The notes under the pieces: generated by a model
What the model saw: the letters and a program-made list of their open reading frames with translations, nothing else
The model's database searches: none
What the model was told of the DNA's origin: nothing
Program-made: the position numbers and the translations under genes
Part shown: one piece after another, positions 15,666 through 23,589 of the stretch
How positions within the stretch are numbered: position 1 is the first letter of the stretch
How the letters are laid out: each line of letters begins with the position of its first letter
Assembly (NCBI RefSeq): GCF_014649735.1
Contig: NZ_BMTP01000001.1
Span: 62,001 to 126,000, forward strand
From: Streptomyces lavendofoliae
GTDB taxonomy: Bacteria; Actinomycetota; Actinomycetes; Streptomycetales; Streptomycetaceae
Length of the DNA stretch: 64,000 nucleotides
Direction of reading: 5' to 3'

Positions 15666-16532
15666 CTAGCCGCGCTGGATGCCCGTCGTGTCCTGCAGCA
15701 CGCCGCGGCGGCCGTCCTGCGTCTGCGCCACCAGGCCCTGGCCGCGCTGCTCGACCGCCAGGTACCAGGTACCGGGCGCCAGCTCCGCGATCGGGCTCGG
15801 GGAGCCGTCCTCCGCGTACAGCGGACGGGCCACCGGCACGGCGAACCAGAACGGCGAGAAGTCCGCGGCGGGCGCGGACTGCTGGGCCTGGCCGCCCTGC
15901 GACGGCTGCCCCTGCGGCTGGGCCTGGGGGCCCGGCTGCCCGGCCTGCGACGACTGCGGCTGGCCCGGCTGACCGGCCTGGGCGCCCGGGTAGCCGTAAC
16001 CGCCCTCCGGCTGACCGCCGTACGGCGGCTGCTGGGCGCCGGGGTAGCCGTAGCCGCCCTGCGGCTGACCGCCGTACGGCTGCGGCTGCTGCGGACGCGG
16101 CGCGCCCATCAGCGGGGCGCGCAGCGCCGGCACGAGCGGTGCGGCGACCGCTGCGCCGGCCAGCACGATCGTGGCCAGCAGGCCCAGGATCATGCCGGCG
16201 CCGGCGTCGGCGTCCATGTCGACGATGGTCCAGAACGCGGTCCACAGCGCGAAGATGCAGAAGGCCACACCGAACTGGCCCAGGTCGATCCCCGCGACCT
16301 TGCGGCCGGGCATCCCGCGCCCGACCACGATCAGCGCCGCCCCGATGACACCGGAGAGGAACATGCTCATGAGGAGGCCCAGGCTGTCCCAGGCGTTGCT
16401 CTTCTCGAAACCGGAGCAGTCGACCCCCGTGGGGCAGTCGAAACTGGTGAGGCCGAGGAACGAGGCGATGAACAGCACCACCGCTGCTCCGATCACCACG
16501 CCATCGCCTCGAGTGAGGGAGCGGATGTTCAC
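15666..16532 (-). CDS. four-helix membrane protein with Gly/Tyr/Pro/Gln-rich tail (DUF5336-like)
   Basis: 288 residues from the GTG at 16532, which has AAGGA in good position (GAAGGACTCTTACAC); longer forms would add an Arg-rich unrelated stretch. Four membrane helices fill residues 12-155, with a short extracytoplasmic loop holding two Cys (FDCPTGVDCSGF). Then comes a low-complexity stretch of repeats like PYGGQPQGGYGYPGAQ and QAGQPGQPQ, and a C-terminal ~60 residues with FWFAVPVARPLYAEDGS and LVAQTQDGRRGVLQDT. The overall plan resembles actinobacterial DUF5336 proteins, of unknown function. The repeats are visible as imperfect direct repeats in the DNA around 15985-16085. Confidence 0.75.
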   Translation of the reverse strand: MNIRSLTRGDGVVIGAAVVLFIASFLGLTSFDCPTGVDCSGFEKSNAWDSLGLLMSMFLSGVIGAALIVVGRGMPGRKVAGIDLGQFGVAFCIFALWTAFWTIVDMDADAGAGMILGLLATIVLAGAAVAAPLVPALRAPLMGAPRPQQPQPYGGQPQGGYGYPGAQQPPYGGQPEGGYGYPGAQAGQPGQPQSSQAGQPGPQAQPQGQPSQGGQAQQSAPAADFSPFWFAVPVARPLYAEDGSPSPIAELAPGTWYLAVEQRGQGLVAQTQDGRRGVLQDTTGIQRG

Positions 16533-16667
16533 GTGTAAGAGTCCTTCGTCGGTTCGTCTCGTCGGGGTGGCGCGGTGCACGGGGGTGGCCGGCCCCATCG
16601 TACGGATGCGGTACGGATTCGGACCCGGGCTGACCCCGGACCCCCGGCAGGCTACCGTCCGCCGGGC

Positions 16668-17594
16668 CTAGCCCCGCAGGTAGGTACGGACGCCGACCGC
16701 GATCCCCTGCGCCGCTTTCTGCCGCCATGCCGCGTCTGTCAGCAATGCGACGTCCTTCGGATCACGCATATTGCCGCATTCGATGAAGACTTTGGGCACG
16801 GTCGACAGATTCAGTCCGCCCAGATCCTTGCGCACGTCCAACCCGGTACCGCCGCCCACGTAGTTGGCGGGCGCGCTCCCGGTCGCCCGGGCGAACGCCC
16901 GCGCGATGTTCTCGCCCAGCGACCGCGACGGGCCGGCGATCCTCGCGGTGTCGGCCGCTCCGCCCTTGACCAGGGCGGGCAGGATCACATGGAAGCCCCG
17001 GTTGCCGACGGCCGAGCCGTCCGCGTGGACGGAGACCACGGCGTCGGCCCCGGCGGTGTTCCCGATGCGGGCCCGCTCGTCGATGCACGGGCCGTACGGA
17101 CGGTCGGCGTCCTGGGTGAGGACCACGGTCGCGCCCTGCTCCCGGAGCAGGACGCGGAGACGGTGTGAAACATCCAGGGTGAATGCGGCCTCCGTGTAAC
17201 CGGAGTCGGTGGACGTCCCCGTGGTGTCGCATTCCTTGCGGTTCGTTCCGATGTCCACGAGCCGGTTGATCTCGCGGGGGTGCGCGAAGTTCCCCGGGTT
17301 GTGACCCGGGTCGATCACCACCGTCCGCCCGGCGAGCGGCGCGGCGCCCGGGGACGCCGTGACGCCGGAGGAGCCCGGCGCGGTGTGACCGGGCGCGGTG
17401 GGGCCGGGCGCGGTGGGGCCGGGCGCCGGGCGGGCGCCGGGCGCCGCGTTCTTGGCCGGACCGCTCATCGCCCCCCAAACCAGCCACCCGGCCAGCGCGG
17501 TCGACGCCGACACGGCGAGGGTGAGGGCGAGGACGCGGACGGGCTTCGAGCGGCGGGGCGGGCGCGCGGCCGGCGGACTGTCGTCGTGGTGCAC
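16668..17594 (-). CDS. N-acetylmuramoyl-L-alanine amidase (Amidase_3)
   Basis: 308 residues from GTG 17594. One N-terminal membrane helix (about residues 21-43) acts as a signal anchor, followed by a Pro/Gly-rich linker with APGPTAPGPTAPG repeats. The catalytic domain begins VVIDPGHNPG (first Zn ligand His). It continues with a Glu in GYTEAAFTLDV, the His of VSVHADGS and the catalytic Glu in VFIECGNMRDP. These are the three metal ligands and the general base of the zinc amidase_3 family, which cuts the amide bond between MurNAc and the stem peptide. Acts on the outer face of the membrane. Monocistronic. Confidence 0.93.
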   Translation of the reverse strand: MHHDDSPPAARPPRRSKPVRVLALTLAVSASTALAGWLVWGAMSGPAKNAAPGARPAPGPTAPGPTAPGHTAPGSSGVTASPGAAPLAGRTVVIDPGHNPGNFAHPREINRLVDIGTNRKECDTTGTSTDSGYTEAAFTLDVSHRLRVLLREQGATVVLTQDADRPYGPCIDERARIGNTAGADAVVSVHADGSAVGNRGFHVILPALVKGGAADTARIAGPSRSLGENIARAFARATGSAPANYVGGGTGLDVRKDLGGLNLSTVPKVFIECGNMRDPKDVALLTDAAWRQKAAQGIAVGVRTYLRG

Positions 17595-17626
17595 AGCGCG
17601 ATGCTAGGACGTGCCGGGCCGTCAGG

Positions 17627-18277
17627 TCAGAAACCCGGGCCCGTACGCCGCAGCACGCGCAGCGAGTCCGTCACCGACACCTCGGTGAAGGCGCCCGACG
17701 CAAGGGCGCGCAGATAGACGCGGTACGGGGCCTGGCCGCCGTCCGCCGGGTCGGGGAACACGTCGTGCACGACCAGCAGCCCGCCCTCGGCCACGCGCGG
17801 CGCCCAGCCCTCGTAGTCGGCCGTCGCGTGCTCGTCGGTGTGGCCGCCGTCGATGAACACCAGGCCCACCTCGCCGGCCCACACCCGGGCGACCTGCGGC
17901 GACCGGCCGACGACCGCGATGACGTACTCCTCCAGCCCCGCCTTGTGGAGCGTGCGGCGGAACGTCGGCAGCGTGTCCATCAGGCCGACCTCCGGGTCCA
18001 CCACCGCCGGGTCGTGGTACTCCCAGCCCGGCTGCTGCTCCTCGCTGCCCCGGTGGTGGTCGACCGTGACGGCCACGGTGCCCGCGGCGCGGGCCGCGTC
18101 GGCGAGCAGGATCGTGGAGCGCCCGCAGTACGTGCCGACCTCCAGCAGCGGCAGCCCCAGCCGCCCGGCCTCGGTGGCCGCCGCGTGGAGCGCCAGACCC
18201 TCGCGCACCGGCATGAACCCCTTGGCGGCCTCGAAGGCGGCGAGCGTCTCCGGCTTGGGCGCGGCGGGCACGGCCAT
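17627..18277 (-). CDS. class I SAM-dependent methyltransferase
   Basis: 216 residues from ATG 18277, which is preceded by a strong AGGAGGA. It has a Methyltransf_24-type Rossmann domain: LPLLEVGTYCGRSTILLADAA (SAM motif I, about residues 41-60), TVAVTVDHHRGSEEQQPG, VVGRSPQVARVWAGEVGLVFIDGGHTDEHATADYEGWAPRV (motif with the acidic DGGH), then LLVVHDVFPDP. It resembles enzymes that methylate small hydroxylated substrates; the actual one is unknown. It is divergent from the MFS exporter gene with a 127-bp gap and could be co-controlled with it. Confidence 0.87.
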   Translation of the reverse strand: MAVPAAPKPETLAAFEAAKGFMPVREGLALHAAATEAGRLGLPLLEVGTYCGRSTILLADAARAAGTVAVTVDHHRGSEEQQPGWEYHDPAVVDPEVGLMDTLPTFRRTLHKAGLEEYVIAVVGRSPQVARVWAGEVGLVFIDGGHTDEHATADYEGWAPRVAEGGLLVVHDVFPDPADGGQAPYRVYLRALASGAFTEVSVTDSLRVLRRTGPGF

Positions 18278-18404
18278 GGGTTCCTCCTGGTCGGACGTCC
18301 GTACTGGGCGGTCACATCGTAGGCGGCCGGTGCCCGGGCACCGTGGCCGGGACTTCCGGCGAAGACCCGTGACCACGTGTACGGAGCGCACCGCACCTGC
18401 GACC

Positions 18405-19979
18405 ATGACGCGTATGCCGCAGCCCCGCCCCGACGCCGGCCACGACCGCGACCGCATAGCCCCCGACCCGTCCGCCCCACCCTCCGCCGCCCCGTTCGCC
18501 GAATCGTTCGCCGGCCCGTCCGGCACCGGTCCGTCCCCGGCACCCGCCCCGGGCCCGCCCGCCGGTCCGTCCGGCAGCCCGTCCGCCACCGGTCCCTCCC
18601 GGCCCGCCGGCCGTACGTGGGCGGTGCTCCTCGCCGCCTGCGCCGGCCAGTTCCTGGTGGTCCTCGACGTCTCCGTGGTCAACGTGGCGCTGCCCTCGAT
18701 GCGCGCCGACCTCGGCCTGTCGGCGGTCGGGCTCCAGTGGGTGCTCAACACGTACACGATCGCGTTCGCCGGGTTCATGCTGCTGGGCGGCAGGGCGGCG
18801 GACCTGTTCGGACGCAAGCGCATGTTCCTGGTCGGCCTCGGGCTGTTCACCGCCGCCTCCGTGGCCGGGGGGCTCGCCGAGGAGGGCTGGCAACTCCTCG
18901 GCGCCCGCGCCGTGCAAGGGCTCGGCGCGGCGGTCCTCGCGCCCGCGACGCTCACCATCGTGACCGGCGCCGTCCCCGCCGGACCCGCGCGCACCCGGGC
19001 GATCGCGACCTGGTCGGCGGTCGGCGCGGGCGGCGGGGCGGCCGGCGGACTGGTCGGCGGCGTCCTGACGGACCTGCTGTCCTGGCGCTGGGTGCTGCTG
19101 ATCAACGTGCCGGTCGGCGTCCTGGTGCTCGTCGGCGCCGCGGCGTGGATCCGGGAGAGCCGCACGGACGGCGGACGGCGGCTCGACCTGCCCGGCGCGG
19201 TGCTCGTCACGGCCGGTCTCGCGGCGGTGGCGTACGGCATCGTGCAGACCGAGGAGGCCGGCTGGGGCGCGCGGGCGACCCTGCTGCCGCTGCTCGGCGG
19301 GGTGGCGCTGCTGGCGGCGTTCGTGGCCGTGGAGGCCCGGACGAAGGCGCCCCTCATGCCGCTCAAGGTGTTCCGCTCCGGAGCCGTGACATCGGCCAAC
19401 GTGTCGATGGTGGTCAACGGTTCGGCGTCGTTCGCCATGTGGTTCTTCATGACCGTGTACGCCCAGAACGTGCTGGGGTACACCCCGCTGGAGGCCGGCC
19501 TGGCCCTCGTACCGAGTTCGATCAGCGTCATCGTCGGCTCGAAACTGGCACCCCGGCTGATGGCGGCCACCGGGGCCCGCAACCTCGCGGTGCTCGGCAC
19601 GCTGATCGCCGCCACCGGCTTCGGCTGGCAGTCCCTGATGGACGCCCAGGGCTCCTACGTCACCACCATCCTCGGCCCCGGCGTGCTGATGATGGCCGGC
19701 ACGGGCCTGTCCATCACCCCGCTCGCGGCCCTCGCCACGTCGGGTGCCGCGCCGGGCGACGCGGGCCTGGTCTCGGGCCTGATCAACACGTCGCGGACGA
19801 TGGGCGGCGCCCTCGGTCTGGCGGTCCTGTCGACGGTCGCCGCGTCGCGGACGGCGGGCGGAGCGGGGCCTGAGGCACTGACGGCCGGGTACGCGCTGGC
19901 CTTCCGTACCGGTGCGGGCATCCTGCTGGGTGGCGCCGTGCTGATGCTGCTGTGGCTGCCGCGCCGGACCGAGCCGTAG
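18405..19979 (+). CDS. MFS exporter, DHA2 (14-helix drug:H+ antiporter) family
   Basis: 524 residues from ATG 18405 (a second ATG at 18414 is equally possible; neither has a clear ribosome-binding site). The first ~60 residues are Pro/Ser/Gly-rich and disordered. Then 14 predicted helices begin at WAVLLAACAGQFLVVLDVSVVNVALP, the usual DHA2 opening with the conserved D and N. Motif A is GGRAADLFGRKRMF, motif C-like GGAAGGLVGGVLTDLLSWRW. It predicts proton-driven export of a drug-like or metabolite substrate from the cytoplasm. It is adjacent to a methyltransferase read divergently. No regulator gene is attached. Confidence 0.92.
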   Translation: MTRMPQPRPDAGHDRDRIAPDPSAPPSAAPFAESFAGPSGTGPSPAPAPGPPAGPSGSPSATGPSRPAGRTWAVLLAACAGQFLVVLDVSVVNVALPSMRADLGLSAVGLQWVLNTYTIAFAGFMLLGGRAADLFGRKRMFLVGLGLFTAASVAGGLAEEGWQLLGARAVQGLGAAVLAPATLTIVTGAVPAGPARTRAIATWSAVGAGGGAAGGLVGGVLTDLLSWRWVLLINVPVGVLVLVGAAAWIRESRTDGGRRLDLPGAVLVTAGLAAVAYGIVQTEEAGWGARATLLPLLGGVALLAAFVAVEARTKAPLMPLKVFRSGAVTSANVSMVVNGSASFAMWFFMTVYAQNVLGYTPLEAGLALVPSSISVIVGSKLAPRLMAATGARNLAVLGTLIAATGFGWQSLMDAQGSYVTTILGPGVLMMAGTGLSITPLAALATSGAAPGDAGLVSGLINTSRTMGGALGLAVLSTVAASRTAGGAGPEALTAGYALAFRTGAGILLGGAVLMLLWLPRRTEP

Positions 19980-20037
19980 GTCACGGTCACGGCAGCCCTC
20001 TGCCCCAACCGGCCTCCGTGCCGCATACTGGCGGGAA

Positions 20038-20259
20038 ATGACGAACCGATCCGCGCCCCGGCGCCACCTCGCCACCAGTCCCTTCAAAGCCCCCGTCGCC
20101 GCACCGATCAAGCACTTCGCGGTAGGGGACCGGGTCTCCCACGACCGGCACGGCCTCGGCACGGTCATCGCCGTCGAGGACCAGATCGCCACCCTGGTCG
20201 ACTTCGGGTCCCAGAAGGCCCGCATCGTCAGCCCGTACAAGGGCATGGACAAGCTCTGA
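20038..20259 (+). CDS. small conserved protein with PcrA/UvrD C-terminal-like (Tudor-like) fold
   Basis: 73 residues; ATG close behind GGCGGGAA. The core FAVGDRVSHDRHGLGTVIAVEDQIATLVDFG followed by RIVSPYKGMDKL follows the pattern (F..GDRV.H...G.G.V..V......V.F) found in the C-terminal Tudor-like domain of PcrA/UvrD helicases and in CarD-type RNA-polymerase binders. The rest is a short basic leader. A nucleic-acid or RNA-polymerase interaction is plausible but unproven. It stands alone between the MFS gene and a long gene-free stretch. Confidence 0.75.
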   Translation: MTNRSAPRRHLATSPFKAPVAAPIKHFAVGDRVSHDRHGLGTVIAVEDQIATLVDFGSQKARIVSPYKGMDKL

Positions 20260-21017
20260 CCGACCGACCCGTTCACTCCGACTGATCCGTCGCAGCGGCG
20301 GCGGACGCCCGCCGCGGAGCCGGTCCCGCCCCCGGGACCGTCCGCCGCGGCCGGCCGTGCGTCCGCCGCTCACCGCGCGGCCACGCGACCGGCGACCCCG
20401 GGCCGGCCGGGCCCCGGCAAGAAAATCCGTTCCGGCCCTTCCGCGCCCGACGCGGTACGGGGGTGCCCTCCGGCCCGTCGCCGGGCCCCTTCCGCACTTC
20501 CACCGCCCGCGCCGTACGGGAGGGCCACGGCCCGCTGAGGCGCGGCATGAGCCCCCTGTCCATCGCCCCGGAGCGGGCGGTCGCGGCCGGGCCCCGTCCG
20601 CCGGTATCACCCGGGCCCGCGGGGCGTCCGGCTCCACCACCCTCGGCGTCGGTGCCGCCGCCCCTGCTTGACCGACCCCCCGGGCTTCGGCGCACCCCGG
20701 AGTCCCGGCCGCACGCGTCCTGACCGGCTCCGCCACCGTCGCCGGGGCCGGGGCCGGCGCGCTGGGCGGCTGACGACCCCGGCGCCGACGTCGCCCTCGC
20801 GGCCGTCCTCCAGGGATCGCGAGCCGTCCGCCCCCACCGGCCCGTCCCCGCGCCCGCCCCCACCGGCCCGTCCCCGCGTCCGCCCGCACCCGCCCGCACC
20901 CGCCCCGTGCGCGTCCCCCGCTCGTACCGCACCCGCTCCGCCGGCGCGGGGCGCCGGTGCGGGACCCTCCGGACCCGGGTGGGGGAGTCCGTGCGCGGGC
21001 CCGCCCGGCGTACGACG
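20260..21017. other. long gene-free stretch with short repeats, possible decayed sequence
   Basis: About 760 bp without a frame that reads like a protein: open frames exist on both strands but are Pro/Arg/Gly-rich shadows. A 26-bp unit around CGCCCCCACCGGCCCGTCCC is present twice (about 20829-20882), followed by CCCGCCCGCA repeats. A short run reading VLTGSATVAGAGAGALGG (near 20716-20773) looks like a secreted-protein fragment out of frame with anything else. Confidence 0.4.
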
Positions 21018-21062
21018 AAGGGGCCGTCCGCCGGGGAGAACCCCCGGCGGACGGCCCCTTCC
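21018..21062. terminator. very strong terminator-type hairpin
   Basis: 20-bp perfect stem: 21018-21037 pairs with 21043-21062, loop of 5 nt (arm GAAGGGGCCGTCCGCCGGGG). It begins 14 bp past the stop of the minus-strand small gene and is the strongest hairpin in the window. Confidence 0.8.
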
Positions 21063-21075
21063 GGCTGTCGTCCCG

Positions 21076-21228
21076 TCAGGCCGCGCTGTGGTGCGGGTCC
21101 TTGCGGTGGCGGCCGTGCGGCTGCGTCGACAGGTCCTCGGTCGACGCCGCACACCCTCGGTGCTTTCCGGAGCCGCCGGCGTCCCCCTGCGGTCGCCCGT
21201 GGGTCGTGTCGGTGCTGGCTTCAGACAT
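21076..21228 (-). CDS. small His/Gly/Arg-rich protein of unknown function
   Basis: 50 residues from ATG 21228 (MSEASTDTTHGRPQGDAGGS...). It is strongly hydrophilic, with recurring THGR, GKHRG and PHGRHRKD motifs, as in a family of small streptomycete proteins I recognise by look but not by function. An in-frame GTG farther upstream (SDHYGVTSH extension) is an alternative start. Neither has a good ribosome-binding site. Support comes from its clean end at a very strong terminator and from its position 49 bp downstream of the TolB-like gene on the same strand. Predicted disordered and cytosolic. Confidence 0.5.
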   Translation of the reverse strand: MSEASTDTTHGRPQGDAGGSGKHRGCAASTEDLSTQPHGRHRKDPHHSAA

Positions 21229-21277
21229 GTGGGAAGTCACCCCGTAGTGATCGCTGACGATGTTGCGGCCCGAGAGT

Positions 21278-22519
21278 CTATCCAGGGCCCGTGCGGCCGG
21301 TGAGCGGTGCCTGTTGCAGCGGAACCGGCTTGCACACACCAGGAGTCACCACGGGCCCGGACGGTTCCCCGCCGGCGCGTTCGGGCGCGGCCGATGGTGC
21401 GGCCGGACGCGGTACGGGCGCCTCCGGCGCCGTCCCGGCCCGCACACCGCCCGGCTCCCCGGCCCGCCCCGGCCCCTCCGTGCCGGCCCGTGCCGCCTCC
21501 ACCCGGGCCACGTCCACCCGCGCCAGGCCGCACGGCACCGCACCGGTCGCGTACGGCAGCCGCAGCACCCCCTCCCGGCTCCACAGCCCCGCCCCCGCCA
21601 CCCAGCCCCGGGGCGCCGGCAACTGGTGCAACCGCCGCCCCGCCGGCCGCCACAGCCCCACCCAGCTGCCCGCCGCCGCGTCGATCCGCACCGCCACGGC
21701 GCAGGTCTCCGGGGTCAGCGTCTGCCCCGGCTGCACCGCGAACGGCGTGACCGCGGCGTCGGGGAGCCGCAGACACTCCGGGAAGCGGACCGGCATCATG
21801 CTGCCCAGCACCCCCCAGCCCAGCCGGTGGTGGCCCGGTGACGGCGCGTCGGACCGGATGAGCAGCAGCCCGCTGTCCGGGTCCGCCAGCAGCACCCGGT
21901 CCTCGCTGCCCTCCGTGATCTGCAGCAACGGTGTCACCTCGCCGCCCCGCTCCAGGTCGACGGCGACCGCCTTCACCGGCCCGCCCTCGTCCTGTCGCCG
22001 GTCCAGCGCCAGCATCCGGCCCGTACGGTCCAGCCACGCCCCGCCCCCGCAGCGGCCCTCGACCTCGGCGACGTGCTCGGGGCCGCCCCCGCCGCCACCC
22101 GCCACCAGCCAGACGCCCGTCGAGTGCTCCCCGGGCGCCAGCGCGTAGGCGCACGCCCCGTCCGGCGACGGCGGCAGCAGCCGCAGCGACGCCGACTCGA
22201 TCGCGCCCAGCGGCAGTTCACCGGTCCGCGGCCCCGTCGGGTACAGCAACGAGAAGACGTACCGCCCACCCGTGCGGCGGGCGATCAGCACCCGCCCGTC
22301 CACCATCGGAAGCACCTGCGCGTGCGGGTCCTCCGGCTGCGCGGCGGGGAGGGGAACCGCGTACGGCTCCGGCCCGTCCAGCGTCCATCGCTCGGGGAAC
22401 AGGGCCTCGCCGTCGCCCGCCAGCCGCGCCGCGTAGGCGCCGTTGGCCGCGATGGCGAAACCCGGACGCGACACCGCGCCGTCGTCCTCTGCGGCGGTCT
22501 CGATGGCACAGACTGTCAT
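21278..22519 (-). CDS. TolB/WD40-like beta-propeller protein, unknown function
   Basis: 413 residues from the ATG at 22519, chosen because GGAGGTGA lies 8 nt upstream; a longer frame exists but lacks this. There is no signal peptide. The sequence is a series of beta-strand blades such as GRVLIARRTGGRYVFSLLYPTGP, GAWLDRTGRMLALDRRQD, DRVLLADPDSGLLLIRSD and AVRIDAAAGSWVGLWRPAG, suggesting a six- or seven-bladed propeller. The tail (about residues 350-413) is Pro/Ala/Gly-rich and disordered. It is probably a scaffold or binding protein in the cytosol. Upstream lie a promoter-like region and a direct repeat (22554-22590). Confidence 0.75.
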   Translation of the reverse strand: MTVCAIETAAEDDGAVSRPGFAIAANGAYAARLAGDGEALFPERWTLDGPEPYAVPLPAAQPEDPHAQVLPMVDGRVLIARRTGGRYVFSLLYPTGPRTGELPLGAIESASLRLLPPSPDGACAYALAPGEHSTGVWLVAGGGGGGPEHVAEVEGRCGGGAWLDRTGRMLALDRRQDEGGPVKAVAVDLERGGEVTPLLQITEGSEDRVLLADPDSGLLLIRSDAPSPGHHRLGWGVLGSMMPVRFPECLRLPDAAVTPFAVQPGQTLTPETCAVAVRIDAAAGSWVGLWRPAGRRLHQLPAPRGWVAGAGLWSREGVLRLPYATGAVPCGLARVDVARVEAARAGTEGPGRAGEPGGVRAGTAPEAPVPRPAAPSAAPERAGGEPSGPVVTPGVCKPVPLQQAPLTGRTGPG

Positions 22520-22545
22520 CGACTCGTCACCTCCGGCGACCGAAG

Positions 22546-22590
22546 CTAGTTTTCGCACTTCCAGCCGAACAATGAGAGCTTCCGCACTTC
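22546..22590 (-). promoter_or_regulatory. promoter region with paired GAAGTGCG repeats
   Basis: Minus-strand reading: GAAGTGCG occurs at 22590-22583 and, as GGAAGTGCG, at 22562-22554, about 29 bp apart. Between and after them lie TTGTTC (a -35 candidate, 22575-22570) and, 18 bp on, TAGCTT (-10 candidate). The repeats would flank the -35 of the TolB-like gene and look like a two-site activator or repressor target. Confidence 0.4.
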
Positions 22591-22773
22591 ACCTATAAGG
22601 GTGGCGATGTCCGGATTCGCCGGAGAAAGGGGGTGCGATTGTGCTGGCGGAGCCGTCATGGGGGTCCGCTCCCCGCCGGCGCGGTGGGCGGGAGCACGGT
22701 CCGGGCGGTCGCGGGGCGGGGCCCGGCGGTCACGGGTACGGGGCCGGAGGGCAGGCCAGGTAGCCTTTCCTCC

Positions 22774-23589
22774 GTGCCCCGTCTGTCTGAAGTCATCGCC
22801 GAGCTCGACGCCCTCTGGCCGCCCGAGCGGGCCGAACAGTGGGACGCCGTCGGCACGGTCTGCGGTGACCCCGACGCCGAGGTCACCCGCGTGCTGTTCG
22901 CCGTCGACCCGGTGCAGGAGATCGCCGACGAGGCGATCGCGCTCGGCGCCGACCTGATCGTCACCCACCACCCGCTCTACCTGCGCGGTACGACGACGGT
23001 CGCGGCCGGCCACTTCAAGGGACGGGTCGTCCACACGCTGATCAGGAACGACATCGCGCTGCACGTCGCGCACACCAACGCCGACACCGCCGAGCCCGGC
23101 GTCTCCGACGCCCTCGCCGGCGCCCTCGACCTGCGCGTCACCGGGCCCCTCGTCCCCGAGAACGGCCTGGGGCGGATCTGCGAGGTGGAGCCGCCCATGA
23201 CGCTGCGCGCGTTCGCCGCCCGCGCCGCCGAGCGGCTGCCCGCCACCGCGCAGGGCATCCGCGTCGCGGGCGACCTCGACGCCACCGTCCGTACCGTCGC
23301 CGTCAGCGGCGGCTCCGGCGACAGCCTCTTCGACGCGGTGCGGGCGGCGGGCGTGGACGCGTTCCTCACCGCCGACCTGCGCCACCACCCGGCCTCCGAG
23401 GCCACCCGACACTCACCGCTGGGGCTGGTCGACGCCGCCCACTGGGCCACCGAGTGGCCCTGGTGCGAGCTGGCCGCCGCCCAGCTCGACGAGATTTCCG
23501 ACCGCCACGGCTGGGACCTGCGGGTCCACGTCTCGAAGACGGTCACCGACCCGTGGTCCCACCACTCTTCTTCTGGAGCCCCCAACTGA
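22774..23589 (+). CDS. Nif3-like dinuclear metal centre protein
   Basis: 271 residues from the GTG at 22774. Family hallmarks: EQWDAVGTVCGDP near the start, LIVTHHPLYLRG (metal-binding His pair, about residues 66-77), LHVAHTNADTAEPGVSDALA (His/Asp ligands) and, near the end, FLTADLRHHPASEA and GLVDAAHWATEWP. These residues bind two metals in the NIF3/YbgI hexamer. It matches the actinobacterial Rv2230c-type gene that precedes the zinc-ribbon and RNase H genes. TAGCCT lies 7 nt before the start, so the mRNA may be leaderless. The stop overlaps the next start. Confidence 0.93.
   Translation: MPRLSEVIAELDALWPPERAEQWDAVGTVCGDPDAEVTRVLFAVDPVQEIADEAIALGADLIVTHHPLYLRGTTTVAAGHFKGRVVHTLIRNDIALHVAHTNADTAEPGVSDALAGALDLRVTGPLVPENGLGRICEVEPPMTLRAFAARAAERLPATAQGIRVAGDLDATVRTVAVSGGSGDSLFDAVRAAGVDAFLTADLRHHPASEATRHSPLGLVDAAHWATEWPWCELAAAQLDEISDRHGWDLRVHVSKTVTDPWSHHSSSGAPN

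Noticed and set aside
20357..21303. Several overlapping open frames on both strands
   Set aside because: All are Pro/Arg/Gly-rich with no ribosome-binding sites, signal peptides or family motifs; typical high-GC shadows.
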